Assembly: GCA_023151115.1 (NCBI GenBank)
Contig: JAKLJP010000034.1
Span: 19,350-83,349 of the forward strand
Length of the DNA stretch: 64,000 bases
Origin: Anaerolineae bacterium
GTDB lineage: Bacteria; Chloroflexota; Anaerolineae; 4572-78; J111
Direction of reading: 5' to 3'
Shown here: positions 42,737 through 51,343 of the stretch, one piece after another
How the letters are laid out: every line of letters begins with the position of its first letter
How positions within the stretch are numbered: position 1 is the stretch's first letter
Translations under genes and position numbers: made by a program
The notes under the pieces: generated by a model
What the model saw: the letters and a program-made list of their open reading frames with translations, nothing else
Told to the model about the DNA's origin: nothing
Databases searched by the model: none

Positions 42737-43441
42737 ATGGCGACAGCAATGGATAAGTTAGAAAAATACCTGCTCGCAATGGACAAGGTGGATGAAGCCG
42801 ACTCACGTCTGCTGCGCCAGGTGGCCTACGACCGCTTGCAAGAAGCCATCCGGCATGCCGATTTGGAACCGGGCGACCCTCTTTCTGAAACCCGTATCTC
42901 CAAAGCATTAGGTATCAGCCGGACCCCCGTGCGCGAAGCCCTGCAACAACTGGCTCAGGAAGGGCTGGTCCAGATTATCCCTGGCCGGGCCATTACCGTT
43001 GCCTCCCCCTCCATCCAAGAAGTGCTGGAAGTGGTCCACGTGCGTGAATTGTTAGAGCCTGAATTAATCCGGCTGGCCGCCGAAGCCCTCCCCGTTGAAG
43101 CGCGGGAAATCCTGCAAAGCTGTATCCAGGAAATGGAGCGGGCGGCCCACGCCGGAGACCGGGCCGGCTGGTCCAAAGCCGACAGCATCTTTCACGAAAC
43201 ACTCAGTAATTTTTGCCCTAACCGTTTATTGGGCCAGCTTGTCTTTCAGGCCCGCAATCGCGTTCACTCGACCGCCATTGACGAACAAACCACCGATACC
43301 CGGATTGTCGAATGTACCGCCGAACACAAACAGGTGGTCGAGGCCATTATTAACCACGACCCCGAAACCGCCGAACGGCTGATGCGCGAACACATCCAGC
43401 AGCTCCGGCACAGCATGTTCAAACGCTTGGTTCGCTACTGA
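42737..43441 (+). CDS. GntR-family (FCD) transcriptional repressor
   Basis: 234 residues. The N-terminal winged helix contains LSETRISKALGISRTPVREA, the GntR signature, and GLVQIIPGRAITVASPS as wing. The C-terminal all-helical FCD ligand domain contains conserved metal/ligand residues in EMERAA, DSIFHETLSN and EHKQVVEAI. FCD regulators usually respond to organic acids or sugar acids. Two promoter-operator copies, at its own gene and at the kinase-transporter operon, suggest it controls the whole catabolic block. Confidence 0.93.
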   Translation: MATAMDKLEKYLLAMDKVDEADSRLLRQVAYDRLQEAIRHADLEPGDPLSETRISKALGISRTPVREALQQLAQEGLVQIIPGRAITVASPSIQEVLEVVHVRELLEPELIRLAAEALPVEAREILQSCIQEMERAAHAGDRAGWSKADSIFHETLSNFCPNRLLGQLVFQARNRVHSTAIDEQTTDTRIVECTAEHKQVVEAIINHDPETAERLMREHIQQLRHSMFKRLVRY

Positions 43442-43444
43442 TAA

Positions 43445-43499
43445 GTGAGGCGAAGAGGCGAGGACGGGATGACACGTTTCCTCACCTCTTCGCCTCATC
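43445..43499. repeat. Inverted repeat (GTGAGGCGAAGAGGCGAGG arms)
   Basis: Arms pair with CCTCACCTCTTCGCCTCAT. An open frame runs through it into the next gene, but the ribosome site supports a later start. Confidence 0.8.
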
Positions 43500-43516
43500 G
43501 TTTTAAGGATAGTTTA

Positions 43517-45055
43517 ATGTCGCGTGACCTTCAACTTGAGCTGATTTTTAAGGAACTGATTGACTTGGTGGGCGAGGCCCATGTTTCTACCCGCCAGAAT
43601 GACAAGCTGATCTACTCGACCGACTGGTCGTGGATGATGCAAATGTGGCTGGATCGCGGCCACACCCACACCCTGCCCGATTTTATCGTCCATCCGGCCT
43701 CGCCCGAAGAAGTGGCCGGAGTGGTCAAGCTGGCCAACCAGCATCGCCTGCCTATTATTCCCTGGGGGGGTGGTTCCGGCACGCAAGGTGGGGCCGGCCC
43801 GGTTTTTGGCGGGATTATCCTCGATACCAAACGCATGAACCGGATCATCGAAATCAACGAAACCGCGATGACTGTCACCGCGGAAGCCGGGATCAATGGC
43901 ACGCAGCTCGAATGGGCTTTAAACGAGCGTGGGCTGACCCTGCCCCACTACCCGGCCTCGGCCAACTGTGCCACCCTGGGCGGCTACCTGGCCCCGCGCG
44001 GCTCCGGCACCATCTCAACCAAATACGGGAAAGCCGAAGATTTGGTGCTTTCGATGCAGGTGGTTCTGCCCACCGGCGAGATTATCCGCACCCCGGCTGT
44101 GCCCAACCACGCGTCCGGCCCTCAATTTATGGGTTTGTGGGTCGGTGCGGAAGGGACGCTGGGCATCATCACCGAGGCGACCATGCAGATTACCCCCCTG
44201 CCGGCAGCCCGGCTGCTGCGGGCGGTGTTGTTTGATGATTTGTCCAGGGCGCTCGAAGCGGGCCGCCGGATTATGACCCAACGGCTGGAGCCGATGGTTA
44301 TCCGTCTGTACGATCCCAACTCGACCCGCAAGGTGGTCAAGCGGGTGCTGGGCCTAGACCTGGAAGGGGCCTATATGGTCCTCGGTTTTGACGGCTGGCC
44401 CGAAATCGCTGCCGCCCAGGAGCAGCGGGCTATGGATATTTGCCTGGAACTGGGAGCCAGAGACTTGGGCCGCGAGCCGGGCGAGGAGTGGTGGCATCAC
44501 CGCTACGATTTTTACTATCCACCCTTGTCGCTGCACCTGCCGCAGATGTACGGCACCACCGAAACCGTAACCACCTTTGATAAGATCGAGCCGTTGTACT
44601 ACGCCAAGCGCGACCTGATTGAACAAAATTACGCCGCCTGGGAGGTGGATTATATCGGCCACTTCTCCCACTGGTTCCGCTGGGGAGTGATGCTTTACGA
44701 CCGCTTTGTGATCAACAAGCCGCCCCAGGATGCCCGCGAAGCCTTGACCCTGCACAACGAAATCTGGACCCGCGCCGCCCGCACCTCGCTGGCCTATGGC
44801 GGTATGCTCAACGAGCATCACGGCATTGGGCTGAAACTGGGCTATCTCATGCCGGAGCAGTACGGCCCCACCTGGCCGCTGCTGCAAGCCATTAAAGATA
44901 CGTTGGACCCGCAGGGAATTATGAACCCCGGCAAACAGGGCTTTCGCGTGCCCGAATTTTTGAGTCAGGACTCGGAGTTTTGGCAGTTGGATCAGGAAAC
45001 GAAGCGATGGGCGATGGCACAGTTTCCGACGAGAAACGTTGAGAGCGCTGATTGA
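43517..45055 (+). CDS. FAD-linked oxidase (GlcD / alkyl-DHAP-synthase-like)
   Basis: 512 residues from ATG 43517, chosen over an upstream start that would translate a repeat. The FAD_binding_4 domain shows IIPWGGGSGTQGGAGPVFGG, ASANCATLGGYLAPRGSGTI and GLWVGAEGTLGIITEATMQI. The C-terminal FAD-oxidase domain ends with DPQGIMNPGKQGFR, typical of GlcD/D-lactate-type dehydrogenases. It likely oxidises a 2-hydroxy acid or similar substrate and passes electrons to the Fe-S protein at 45984. A broken gene now separates the two. Confidence 0.9.
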   Translation: MSRDLQLELIFKELIDLVGEAHVSTRQNDKLIYSTDWSWMMQMWLDRGHTHTLPDFIVHPASPEEVAGVVKLANQHRLPIIPWGGGSGTQGGAGPVFGGIILDTKRMNRIIEINETAMTVTAEAGINGTQLEWALNERGLTLPHYPASANCATLGGYLAPRGSGTISTKYGKAEDLVLSMQVVLPTGEIIRTPAVPNHASGPQFMGLWVGAEGTLGIITEATMQITPLPAARLLRAVLFDDLSRALEAGRRIMTQRLEPMVIRLYDPNSTRKVVKRVLGLDLEGAYMVLGFDGWPEIAAAQEQRAMDICLELGARDLGREPGEEWWHHRYDFYYPPLSLHLPQMYGTTETVTTFDKIEPLYYAKRDLIEQNYAAWEVDYIGHFSHWFRWGVMLYDRFVINKPPQDAREALTLHNEIWTRAARTSLAYGGMLNEHHGIGLKLGYLMPEQYGPTWPLLQAIKDTLDPQGIMNPGKQGFRVPEFLSQDSEFWQLDQETKRWAMAQFPTRNVESAD

Positions 45056-45130
45056 CCGCTGATTTTTTGATCTTGGGCATATATTGATTAACCCCTTACG
45101 AGTGGGATTCTTATACATTGAGCAAGAAGT

Positions 45131-45230
45131 TGTTACACAGAGAGGCACAGAGAAGTCACAGAGTTTCACAGAGGAATTTTCAGAACTTCTCTGTGTGTCT
45201 CTGTGAAGTCTCTGCGTAACTCTGTGTTCC
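45131..45230. repeat. Inverted repeat of CACAGAG words
   Basis: TTACACAGAGAGGCACAGAG... pairs with ...CTCTGTGAAGTCTCTGCGTAA. Between the FAD oxidase and the following broken gene. Confidence 0.85.
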
Positions 45231-45270
45231 TTTTTGATTTTCTGACCCGGTCAAGTTAGAAAATTTCATT

Positions 45271-45971
45271 ATGTCAAAGAAGATCAGGATTGCGACCTGG
45301 AATTTAGCATATCCAGCGGAAAAAGGTTGGAAAAGAAATCCGATTATCCAAAATCAAATTGATAAAATTGATGCCCATATTGGATTTTAACTGAGACTAA
45401 TCGAGTGATTAAGCCCCAAAACGCTGCTTATCATAAAGCTACTGAAACAGACAAACGACATGCGGAGGGTCAGACTCGTACAATTATCTGGTCGTGTTAT
45501 CCAATTACACAAAGCGATGCCAAAACTCGGTATCCAAATACCGCTGTATGCGCTGAAATAGCTACACCTTTTAGCAACATTCTGGTATATGGCACGATTA
45601 TTACCTGGTACGGTAGAAAAAAGCCATCAGAGAAAAATGAGCATTTCAAAGCAATAGAATGGAATGCTCAAGATTGGGCAGATTTACGTCCTGATTGTGT
45701 GGCTGGTGATTTTAACGAAACTTTGAGTGGTCCAATAGAGTATGGTACAAAAGAAGGTCGAAAAAGATTGCTTGCTGCGTTGGACGCAAGTAACTTGACC
45801 AGTATCACTGCTCAAATGGACACACACTGCATTGACCACATTTGTTTAAACAAAGAGTGGGCCGAACGAATTTGTGACCAGGGTTTTTGGGTCGCTCCAA
45901 CCCCTCTAAACTCAAAAAATCCTGTCAGTGACCACAACGGGTTTTGGGTTGACTTAAATTTTGATGCATAA
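45271..45971 (+). pseudogene. Endonuclease/exonuclease/phosphatase-like gene with one frameshift
   Basis: MSKKIRIATWNLAYPAEKGW opens the frame, which stops at 45388. A missing base near 45381 restores WILTETNRVIKPQNA and continues to 45971. Together they show EEP-superfamily motifs: TWNLA, LTETN, VAGDFNETLSG, IDHICLNKEW and SDHNGFWV (catalytic Asn/Glu/Asp/His). The gene is clearly A+T-richer than its neighbours and unrelated in role, so it is probably acquired. With the base restored it is otherwise complete, at about 233 codons. Confidence 0.8.
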
Positions 45972-45983
45972 AACGAAAATGCT

Positions 45984-47093
45984 ATGAAATCAGTCTTGCT
46001 TAACTTTGATCCGGTGCTCACCACCGAGCGCTGCCGCTACTGTCTGATGTGCCGCCACGTTTGCCCGGTGACGCATGTGACTCGCAACGAGGCGACTTCG
46101 CCGCATGGCTGGGCCTTGCTGATTGCCTCGGTGCGGCGCGGGGTGACGGCGTGGAATGAAGAAACCGTCAATACTCTCTACCAATGCTCCGACTGCGGCT
46201 TGTGCCAGGCCCATTGCGTGACCGACCAGCCGCTGCCGGTGGCGATCAATGCCAGCCGGGCCGATGTGGTTGAGCTGCAACTGGCCCCGCCGGCGGTTTA
46301 TATCGTCCGTGAGCGGCTGCGGCAGTGGAGCAATCCCTACGTAGATACCCCCCCGGAGCCGGTGACCGGCCAGGGCGAGGCCGCTTTGATTGTCGGCGCG
46401 GTGGGGCATCATTTTCAACGGCAGACGGTCGAGGCTGCCCTCAAGCTTCTCAAGACTGCCGGCGTCGAAGCTGTGCCGGTGGCGCTGGGGCGCGAGTCGC
46501 CCTACTTAGCCAACACCCTCGGCCTGCCCGAAGAGGCCCGCCAACTGGGGCAGGCCACGCTGGACGAAATTGCGGCGGTGGGCGCCAGGCGAGTTTTTGT
46601 GCTCTCCCCGGCGGATTTTTACATCTATCGCATGCTCTCCTATCTGCTGGGCTTTGGCTGGCCCAAAGAGATAATTTTGCAGGAAACGACGGCTTTTTTG
46701 GCCGAGCAGCTTCAGGCAGGGCGGCTATCCTTCCGCCCGCTTGAATTACGGGATTACACATTTTATGACCCGGATAGCACAGTGCGTGTGCCGGGGCGCT
46801 GGGAAGCGCCGCGCCGCCTGCTGGCAGCGTTGACCTCCACCCCGCCCCTTGAACTCTTCTGGCGGGGAGAACGGGCCATGCCCTGCGGCGTCAGCGGCGG
46901 CCTCTACTTCACCCAGCCGGCGCTGTCCGCTCAACTGGCCCAGGCTCGCCTGGCCGAAGCCCAGGAGCGCGGCGTCCGCACCCTGCTGACCGATGACCCC
47001 CACGCCCTGCATCACCTCCAGCGCCAGGCTGAACAAAGCGGCAGCCCGGTGGCGGTCAAAAGTTTGTTTGAACTGCTAGCGGAACAATTGTGA
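45984..47093 (+). CDS. Two-cluster [4Fe-4S] protein (GlcF/HdrC-like)
   Basis: 369 residues. N-terminal ferredoxin-like motifs CRYCLMCRHVCPV and CSDCGLCQAHCV give two [4Fe-4S] sites. The C-terminal part (about 130-369) resembles the scaffold of GlcF/heterodisulfide-reductase subunits, but the usual CCG motifs are reduced to PCGVSGG. It should shuttle electrons from the FAD oxidase at 43517 to the quinone or another acceptor. It lies 12 nt after the broken EEP gene. Confidence 0.87.
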   Translation: MKSVLLNFDPVLTTERCRYCLMCRHVCPVTHVTRNEATSPHGWALLIASVRRGVTAWNEETVNTLYQCSDCGLCQAHCVTDQPLPVAINASRADVVELQLAPPAVYIVRERLRQWSNPYVDTPPEPVTGQGEAALIVGAVGHHFQRQTVEAALKLLKTAGVEAVPVALGRESPYLANTLGLPEEARQLGQATLDEIAAVGARRVFVLSPADFYIYRMLSYLLGFGWPKEIILQETTAFLAEQLQAGRLSFRPLELRDYTFYDPDSTVRVPGRWEAPRRLLAALTSTPPLELFWRGERAMPCGVSGGLYFTQPALSAQLAQARLAEAQERGVRTLLTDDPHALHHLQRQAEQSGSPVAVKSLFELLAEQL

Positions 47094-47097
47094 ATAA

Positions 47098-47150
47098 GAG
47101 GCTAAGGCTGAGGCGAAGGAAAGAGCTTAGCCTTAGCCTCAGCCTTGGCC
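47098..47150. repeat. Inverted repeat of GGCTAAGGCTGAGGC words
   Basis: AGGCTAAGGCTGAGGC... pairs with ...GCCTTAGCCTCAGCCTT, directly after the Fe-S gene. Confidence 0.8.
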
Positions 47151-47192
47151 TAAAAATAAATTTAATTCACCAAGCAAGGAGGCTACACAATC

Positions 47193-48095
47193 ATGTTTCT
47201 TTCAATGCACAACTGGATGCGAGCCGAGCCGATTGAGGTCACCATTCGACGGCTGGCCAAATACGGTTACGACAGCATCGAAATTGAAGGCGAACCTAAA
47301 AAATATAATACCAAAGAAGTGCGCCAACTGCTCAAGGAGCACCACCTGAACTGTTTTGGCTCGGTCAGCCTGATGTTTGAAGGGCGCGACCTGATCCACG
47401 CCGACGAAGCGGTGCGGGCCAGCACTGTCCAATACCTGAAAGACTGCATTACGATGGTGAAGGAATTGGAAGGCCGCGAAATGACCATTGTCCCCTCGCA
47501 GGTGGGCAAGGTGAAAGCGATGGCCAGCCCAGAAGAAGAGTGGGCCTGGGCTGTCGAAGGGTTGAAAGAAATCTACGCTCACAGCGAAAAAGCGGGTGTG
47601 GTGTTGGGGCTGGAGCCGCTCAACCGCTTTGAAACCAACTTCCTCAACCGGCACGACCAGGCCATTCTGCTGGCCAATGAAGTTGGCCCCAACTGCGGCG
47701 TCTGCCTCGATGCGTTCCATATTAATATCGAAGAGGCCGACTTACATCAGGCTATTTTGAACACCGGCAAAAAGCTGGTCGCCTTCCACGTGGCCGATAA
47801 CAACCGCATGGCCTGCGGCCAAGGTGATTACGACTGGGTGCGCCTCGTTACCACCCTCAAAGCGGCGGGTTACGACAGCGCCTTAACCGTAGAATTTGTG
47901 GCCCCGCTGGATCGCACCCCGGCTAACCCCTACAAAAACGCCATGGCCGCCGCCGAAGCCGAACTGACCCCCGAACAGCTCAAATTCATCGAGGATCACG
48001 GCAGTGGCGTCCTCTCCGATGAGTTCTACAGCTGGCTGGTCGAAATTTCGGCCAAAACCCTCAAACACGCCATCGAGAAGGTCGAAGGCAGGTAG
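47193..48095 (+). CDS. Sugar phosphate isomerase/epimerase, D-tagatose/D-psicose 3-epimerase-like
   Basis: 300 residues. TIM barrel with metal ligands in VLGLEPLNRFETNF (Glu), CLDAFHINIEE (Asp/His), AFHVADNNR (His) and LTVEFVAP (Glu). The GLEPLNR.ETN and LDxFHxNIEE signatures are those of ketose 3-epimerases and of the IolO-like 5-keto-gluconate epimerase group. The AAGGAGG site precedes the ATG. It is the second isomerase of the catabolic block. Confidence 0.88.
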   Translation: MFLSMHNWMRAEPIEVTIRRLAKYGYDSIEIEGEPKKYNTKEVRQLLKEHHLNCFGSVSLMFEGRDLIHADEAVRASTVQYLKDCITMVKELEGREMTIVPSQVGKVKAMASPEEEWAWAVEGLKEIYAHSEKAGVVLGLEPLNRFETNFLNRHDQAILLANEVGPNCGVCLDAFHINIEEADLHQAILNTGKKLVAFHVADNNRMACGQGDYDWVRLVTTLKAAGYDSALTVEFVAPLDRTPANPYKNAMAAAEAELTPEQLKFIEDHGSGVLSDEFYSWLVEISAKTLKHAIEKVEGR

Positions 48096-48150
48096 CAAAG
48101 TCGCAAGGTCGCAGGGTCGCAGGGTAGCAAAGTAGCAGGGCCACAGGATA
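48096..48150. repeat. Tandem GCAGGGTAGCAAAGTCGCAAG-like words
   Basis: Short tandem degenerate units (GCAAAGTCGCAAGGTCGCAG, GGTCGCAGGGTAGCAAAG) directly after the epimerase stop. Confidence 0.7.
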
Positions 48151-48182
48151 GTAGTGGCTTGTGACTGTGAAATTGACAACTT

Positions 48183-48396
48183 GTAGTAGCGACTTCAGTC
48201 GCTTAACAGACAAAAAACGACTGAAGTCGTTACTACGAACACATCTCTTATACTTAACACGGGCGCAATTTGCGCTTTTGGCAGGACATTGAAATGTCCT
48301 GCTGATAGGGCTAAACCCGTTAAAACGGGTTCATTGACTGGGCGGTGAGTGCGTTTCAACGCACTTTCTATACCAGCCGATGATTTCAATCATTGG
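48183..48396. repeat. Array of seven short hairpins with different stems and constant loops
   Basis: Stems and loops in order: AGCGAC/TTCA (48188-48203), AACGAC/TGAA (48216-48231), GCGCAA/T (48263-48275), GCAGGACAT/TGAA (48281-48302), AACCCGT/TAAA (48314-48331), AGTGCGT/TTCA (48348-48365) and CCGATGAT/TTCA (48377-48396). The first two are joined by outer GTAGTA/TACTAC pairing. No ORF lies here; it is the 5' region of the UPF0261 gene. Confidence 0.85.
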
Positions 48397-48485
48397 TCTC
48401 AAAAACGCAATTTGTGGCTGCGCGCAGTATACATTGACAAAGTAGTAGATGCGGCTCTGCGACTCTGTAGCCCGTAGGGAGAACT

Positions 48486-49727
48486 ATGCCAAAGACAGTT
48501 GCCCTCATCGGCACCTTGGATACCAAAGGGCCGGAGATAGCTTATCTGCGTGACCGCTGCCGCGACTTGGACCTGGAAACGCTGGTGATAGATTCCGGCA
48601 TCCTGGGCGAGCCGCTGGGTATCGAGCCGGATTTTCGGCGGGAAACTGTAGCGCAGGCGGCCGGTAGCACCATCGAAGCCTTGCGCCAGGCCGGGAGTCG
48701 CGGCGCGGCTGTCCACGAAATGATGAAGGGCGTGCGGAAGGTGGTGCTGGATTTGTACGCCGAAGGCCGGCTGCACGGCGTTGCCTGTCTCGGCGGCGCG
48801 GAGGGGGCGGTGTTGGGAGCGCATGCCATGCAAGCTCTGCCCATCGGCGTACCCAAACTGCTGGCGACCCCTATCGCCTCCGGCAAGCGTCATTTTGGCC
48901 CGCTCATGGGCTTGCGCGATGTGATGGTTATCCATTCCATCATTGACATTTTGGGCCTCAACCCCATCAGCCAGACCGTTTTCGACAACATGGCCGCCGC
49001 GCTGGCTGGTATGGCCGCGCACGGCCATGTGATTGACTTGAAAACCGAACATCGCTATGTCGCTATCACCATGCTGGGCAACACCACCAGGTCGGTGATG
49101 GCGGCCAAAGAACGGCTGGCCCAGGCCGGCATCGAGGCGATTATCTTTCACTCCAACGGCGTCGGCGGGCCGGCCATGGAAGAGCTGGCCCAGCAGGGCT
49201 TGTTCATCGGCGTGATTGACTTCACCACCGACGAACTGGCCGATGAACTGGTCGGCGGATTTCACAACGGCGGGCCGAACCGGCTGCGGATTGTGGGCCG
49301 GCTGGGGCTGCCCCAGGTGGTCGTCCCTGGCTGTATTGATTTCACCGTACATGGTCCTCCCGATGAAGTACCTGACCATTTGCGCGGACGGCCCTTCTAT
49401 ACCCACAACCCCGTCTTTACCCTGGTCCGTACTCTCAAACCGGAAATGGCCGAACTGGGCCGGCGTTTTGCCGAGCGGCTGAACGAGGCCACCGGCCCGC
49501 TCAAAATTGCTTATCCAACGCAAGGATTGTCCATTCCCAGCTTCCCGCCCAACGAGAGCCATCCTCAAGGTGGTGTTTTCTGGGATCCTGAAGCCGACGC
49601 CGCTTTTATGGCCGAACTGCGGGCCAAGTTGCGCCCAGATGTCCCGGTTTTGGAATATTCACGACACGTCAATGACTCGGCGTTTGGGGTCGAAGTTGCT
49701 GAACTGTTTTTGAATATGGTTGGCTAG
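48486..49727 (+). CDS. UPF0261 / Tm-1-like ATP-binding family protein
   Basis: 413 residues. It begins MPKTVALIGTLDTKGPEIAY, the conserved start of the UPF0261/Tm-1-like family. Other family features are CLGGAEGAVLGAHAMQALPI, MLGNTTRSVMAAKERL, IFHSNGVGGPAMEEL and the C-terminal IPSFPPNE. Relatives occur in sugar-acid and lignin-related catabolic clusters next to phosphoenolpyruvate-hydrolase-like proteins; the biochemical reaction is not settled. It is downstream of the hairpin array and upstream of a creatininase-family gene. Confidence 0.9.
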   Translation: MPKTVALIGTLDTKGPEIAYLRDRCRDLDLETLVIDSGILGEPLGIEPDFRRETVAQAAGSTIEALRQAGSRGAAVHEMMKGVRKVVLDLYAEGRLHGVACLGGAEGAVLGAHAMQALPIGVPKLLATPIASGKRHFGPLMGLRDVMVIHSIIDILGLNPISQTVFDNMAAALAGMAAHGHVIDLKTEHRYVAITMLGNTTRSVMAAKERLAQAGIEAIIFHSNGVGGPAMEELAQQGLFIGVIDFTTDELADELVGGFHNGGPNRLRIVGRLGLPQVVVPGCIDFTVHGPPDEVPDHLRGRPFYTHNPVFTLVRTLKPEMAELGRRFAERLNEATGPLKIAYPTQGLSIPSFPPNESHPQGGVFWDPEADAAFMAELRAKLRPDVPVLEYSRHVNDSAFGVEVAELFLNMVG

Positions 49728-49740
49728 TTAGAAAAACAGA

Positions 49741-49802
49741 ACCACAAAGGCACGAAGACACGAAGAGGTCATAAGAACTTTGTGCCTTTGTGTCTTTGTG
49801 GT
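49741..49802. repeat. Inverted repeat of CACGAAG words
   Basis: ACCACAAAGGCACGAAGACA... pairs with ...TGTGCCTTTGTGTCTTTGTGGT. It lies between two genes of the cluster. The word family matches 17204-17343. Confidence 0.85.
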
Positions 49803-49828
49803 TAATTATTTTACAGGAGAATTAAACA

Positions 49829-50707
49829 ATGAGTGACAACGGAACCTTCAGGTCTTACAACATTGTGGACCTGACTTTTGTAGACATCCAGGAGTACCTG
49901 AAAACCAAAGATTTGATCCTGGTGCCCATGGCCAGCACCGAGCAGCATGGGCCACACCTACCGCTCAAAACCGACACGGTGACGGCGGAAGAGGTATCGC
50001 GGCGGGTGGCCGAGATTATCCACGTGCTTTATACCCCCTGCATCTGGACCGGCTATTCGCCGCAGCATATGCACCAGCCGGGCATGGGGCGCGGGACCAT
50101 CACCGTCCGGGCCGAAACCCTGCTCAACCTGATGTATGACGTGGCCCGCAGTTTGATCCATCATGGTTTCAACCGTATCATTTTTATCAACGGGCATGGC
50201 TCCAACGTGAAGGTGGTAGACCCGGTGCTGCGCAAACTGCGCTACGAAACCGGGGCGCTGATCGGCTTTGTCAAACCCTACATGGAAAATTATGTCGGCC
50301 TGATGCAGGGTTTGATGGAAAACCCGCCGGAAGAAACCCCCGGCTGGCACGCCAGCGAACTGGAAACGTCGCAAATGCTGGCCCACGATGTCGTCAAAGG
50401 TACCAATTATGTGCGCATGGAACGGGCGGCCAAAACCCTGGCCCATATCCCCGATTTTCTGCCCGATACCTTCCGCAAACACGACGGTATGCCCGACGTG
50501 AATTTTGAGGGTTACAAATACTTTAGCTTCCCCATGGACCACCACGAATTTATCGAGTCCGGGACCATCGGCAACCCGCTAACGGCGACAGCAGCCAAAG
50601 GGGAGGAAGCCTTCCGCCGCTACTCAGAGCATGTCGCCAAAGGCGTACTTGAGCTGATGAAGGTTCCCGTCGAAGTCCGCAATCGGGAATTTGTGGATCG
50701 CGTGTAG
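49829..50707 (+). CDS. Creatininase-family amidohydrolase (possible IolN-like ring-opening hydrolase)
   Basis: 292 residues. The metal-site motif is STEQHGPHLPLKTDT (Glu38, His40, Asp49), with INGHGSN (His123) and WHASELETS (Glu177). This is the creatininase/MftE fold. Members hydrolyse cyclic amides, formamides, or, in Thermotoga inositol catabolism, a diketo-inositol ring. Its neighbours (dehydrogenase, ketose-type epimerases) make the sugar-ring option attractive, but substrate is unproven. It is the last gene of the block, followed by a terminator. Confidence 0.88.
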   Translation: MSDNGTFRSYNIVDLTFVDIQEYLKTKDLILVPMASTEQHGPHLPLKTDTVTAEEVSRRVAEIIHVLYTPCIWTGYSPQHMHQPGMGRGTITVRAETLLNLMYDVARSLIHHGFNRIIFINGHGSNVKVVDPVLRKLRYETGALIGFVKPYMENYVGLMQGLMENPPEETPGWHASELETSQMLAHDVVKGTNYVRMERAAKTLAHIPDFLPDTFRKHDGMPDVNFEGYKYFSFPMDHHEFIESGTIGNPLTATAAKGEEAFRRYSEHVAKGVLELMKVPVEVRNREFVDRV

Positions 50708-50718
50708 CGAGACGATGA

Positions 50719-50749
50719 GGGGTGACGCGACGAGGCGTCACCCCTTTTT
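50719..50749 (+). terminator. Terminator at the end of the catabolic block
   Basis: Stem GGGGTGACGC/GCGTCACCCC with TTTTT after it. Confidence 0.88.
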
Positions 50750-50916
50750 GTATACCAACCTTAAAATTTCATATTGCCCAGTATCCTTTAAACCCCACTG
50801 GGGTTAAATCCATTGTGCTTTAAACCATTAGCGCAGATGGCCTGTACCTCTTGTCTGTCTCTGCCCAAGTCATCAATTTTTATATTTCAATAAGGCTGCC
50901 TTAACTGGCTTGTACA

Positions 50917-50945
50917 TTGACAGTTTTAAGCGGCGTTGGTACAAT
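50917..50945 (+). promoter_or_regulatory. Predicted acpP promoter
   Basis: TTGACA (50917-50922), 17-bp spacer, TACAAT (50940-50945), followed by an AT-rich leader and AAAGGAG before acpP. The rest of the 50750-51016 gap holds a small TTAAACCCC/GGGGTTAAA palindrome and no gene. Confidence 0.7.
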
Positions 50946-51016
50946 GCGCCGTAATTTATTTGTATCCTCGCTGAAATAAATTACCTAAAATATATGCCAA
51001 AAGGAGACCATTCTCA

Positions 51017-51259
51017 ATGACAAAAGATGAAGTATTTAATAAGGTAAAGGATATCATCATCGAACAGCTTGGCGCCGATGAGGATCAAATTACCATGGAA
51101 GCCAGCTTCCGCGACGATTTAGAGGCCGATTCCCTCGACCTGGTCGAACTGATCATGGCCTTTGAAGAGGAATTTGGCGGCGAAATCTCGGATGAGGAAG
51201 CCCAAAAAATCACCACAGTTGGCGAAGCTGTCAACTATTTGCACGCCGCCAACGCCTGA
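51017..51259 (+). CDS. acpP: Acyl carrier protein
   Basis: 80 residues, acidic, four-helix ACP. The phosphopantetheine attachment Ser39 is in the DSLDLVEL motif. Sequence is close to the housekeeping ACP of type II fatty acid synthesis. It stands alone with its own promoter and terminator; no fab genes are adjacent. An AAGGAG site precedes the ATG. Confidence 0.96.
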   Translation: MTKDEVFNKVKDIIIEQLGADEDQITMEASFRDDLEADSLDLVELIMAFEEEFGGEISDEEAQKITTVGEAVNYLHAANA

Positions 51260-51286
51260 TCAGTTTAAATTGTTTTGAAACCAACC

Positions 51287-51325
51287 AGAAGCTCATGCTG
51301 TTGACGGCATGGGCTTCTGCCTTTT
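51287..51325 (+). terminator. Terminator of acpP
   Basis: Stem AGAAGCTCATGC/GCATGGGCTTCT (one G-T pair) followed by GCCTTTT. Confidence 0.8.
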
Positions 51326-51343
51326 GGAAAGGACGCTGAACTG

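Noticed and set aside
43445..43516. N-terminal extension of the FAD oxidase
   Set aside because: The extension translates an inverted repeat; the ATG at 43517 has a ribosome site and starts the conserved protein.
48183..48396. Possible CRISPR array or riboswitch
   Set aside because: Stems differ in every unit and spacing is irregular, so not CRISPR; no known aptamer pattern was recognised.
48399..49568. 389-codon open frame antisense to the UPF0261 gene
   Set aside because: Shadow of a clearly conserved protein; His/Gln/Gly-rich nonsense composition.
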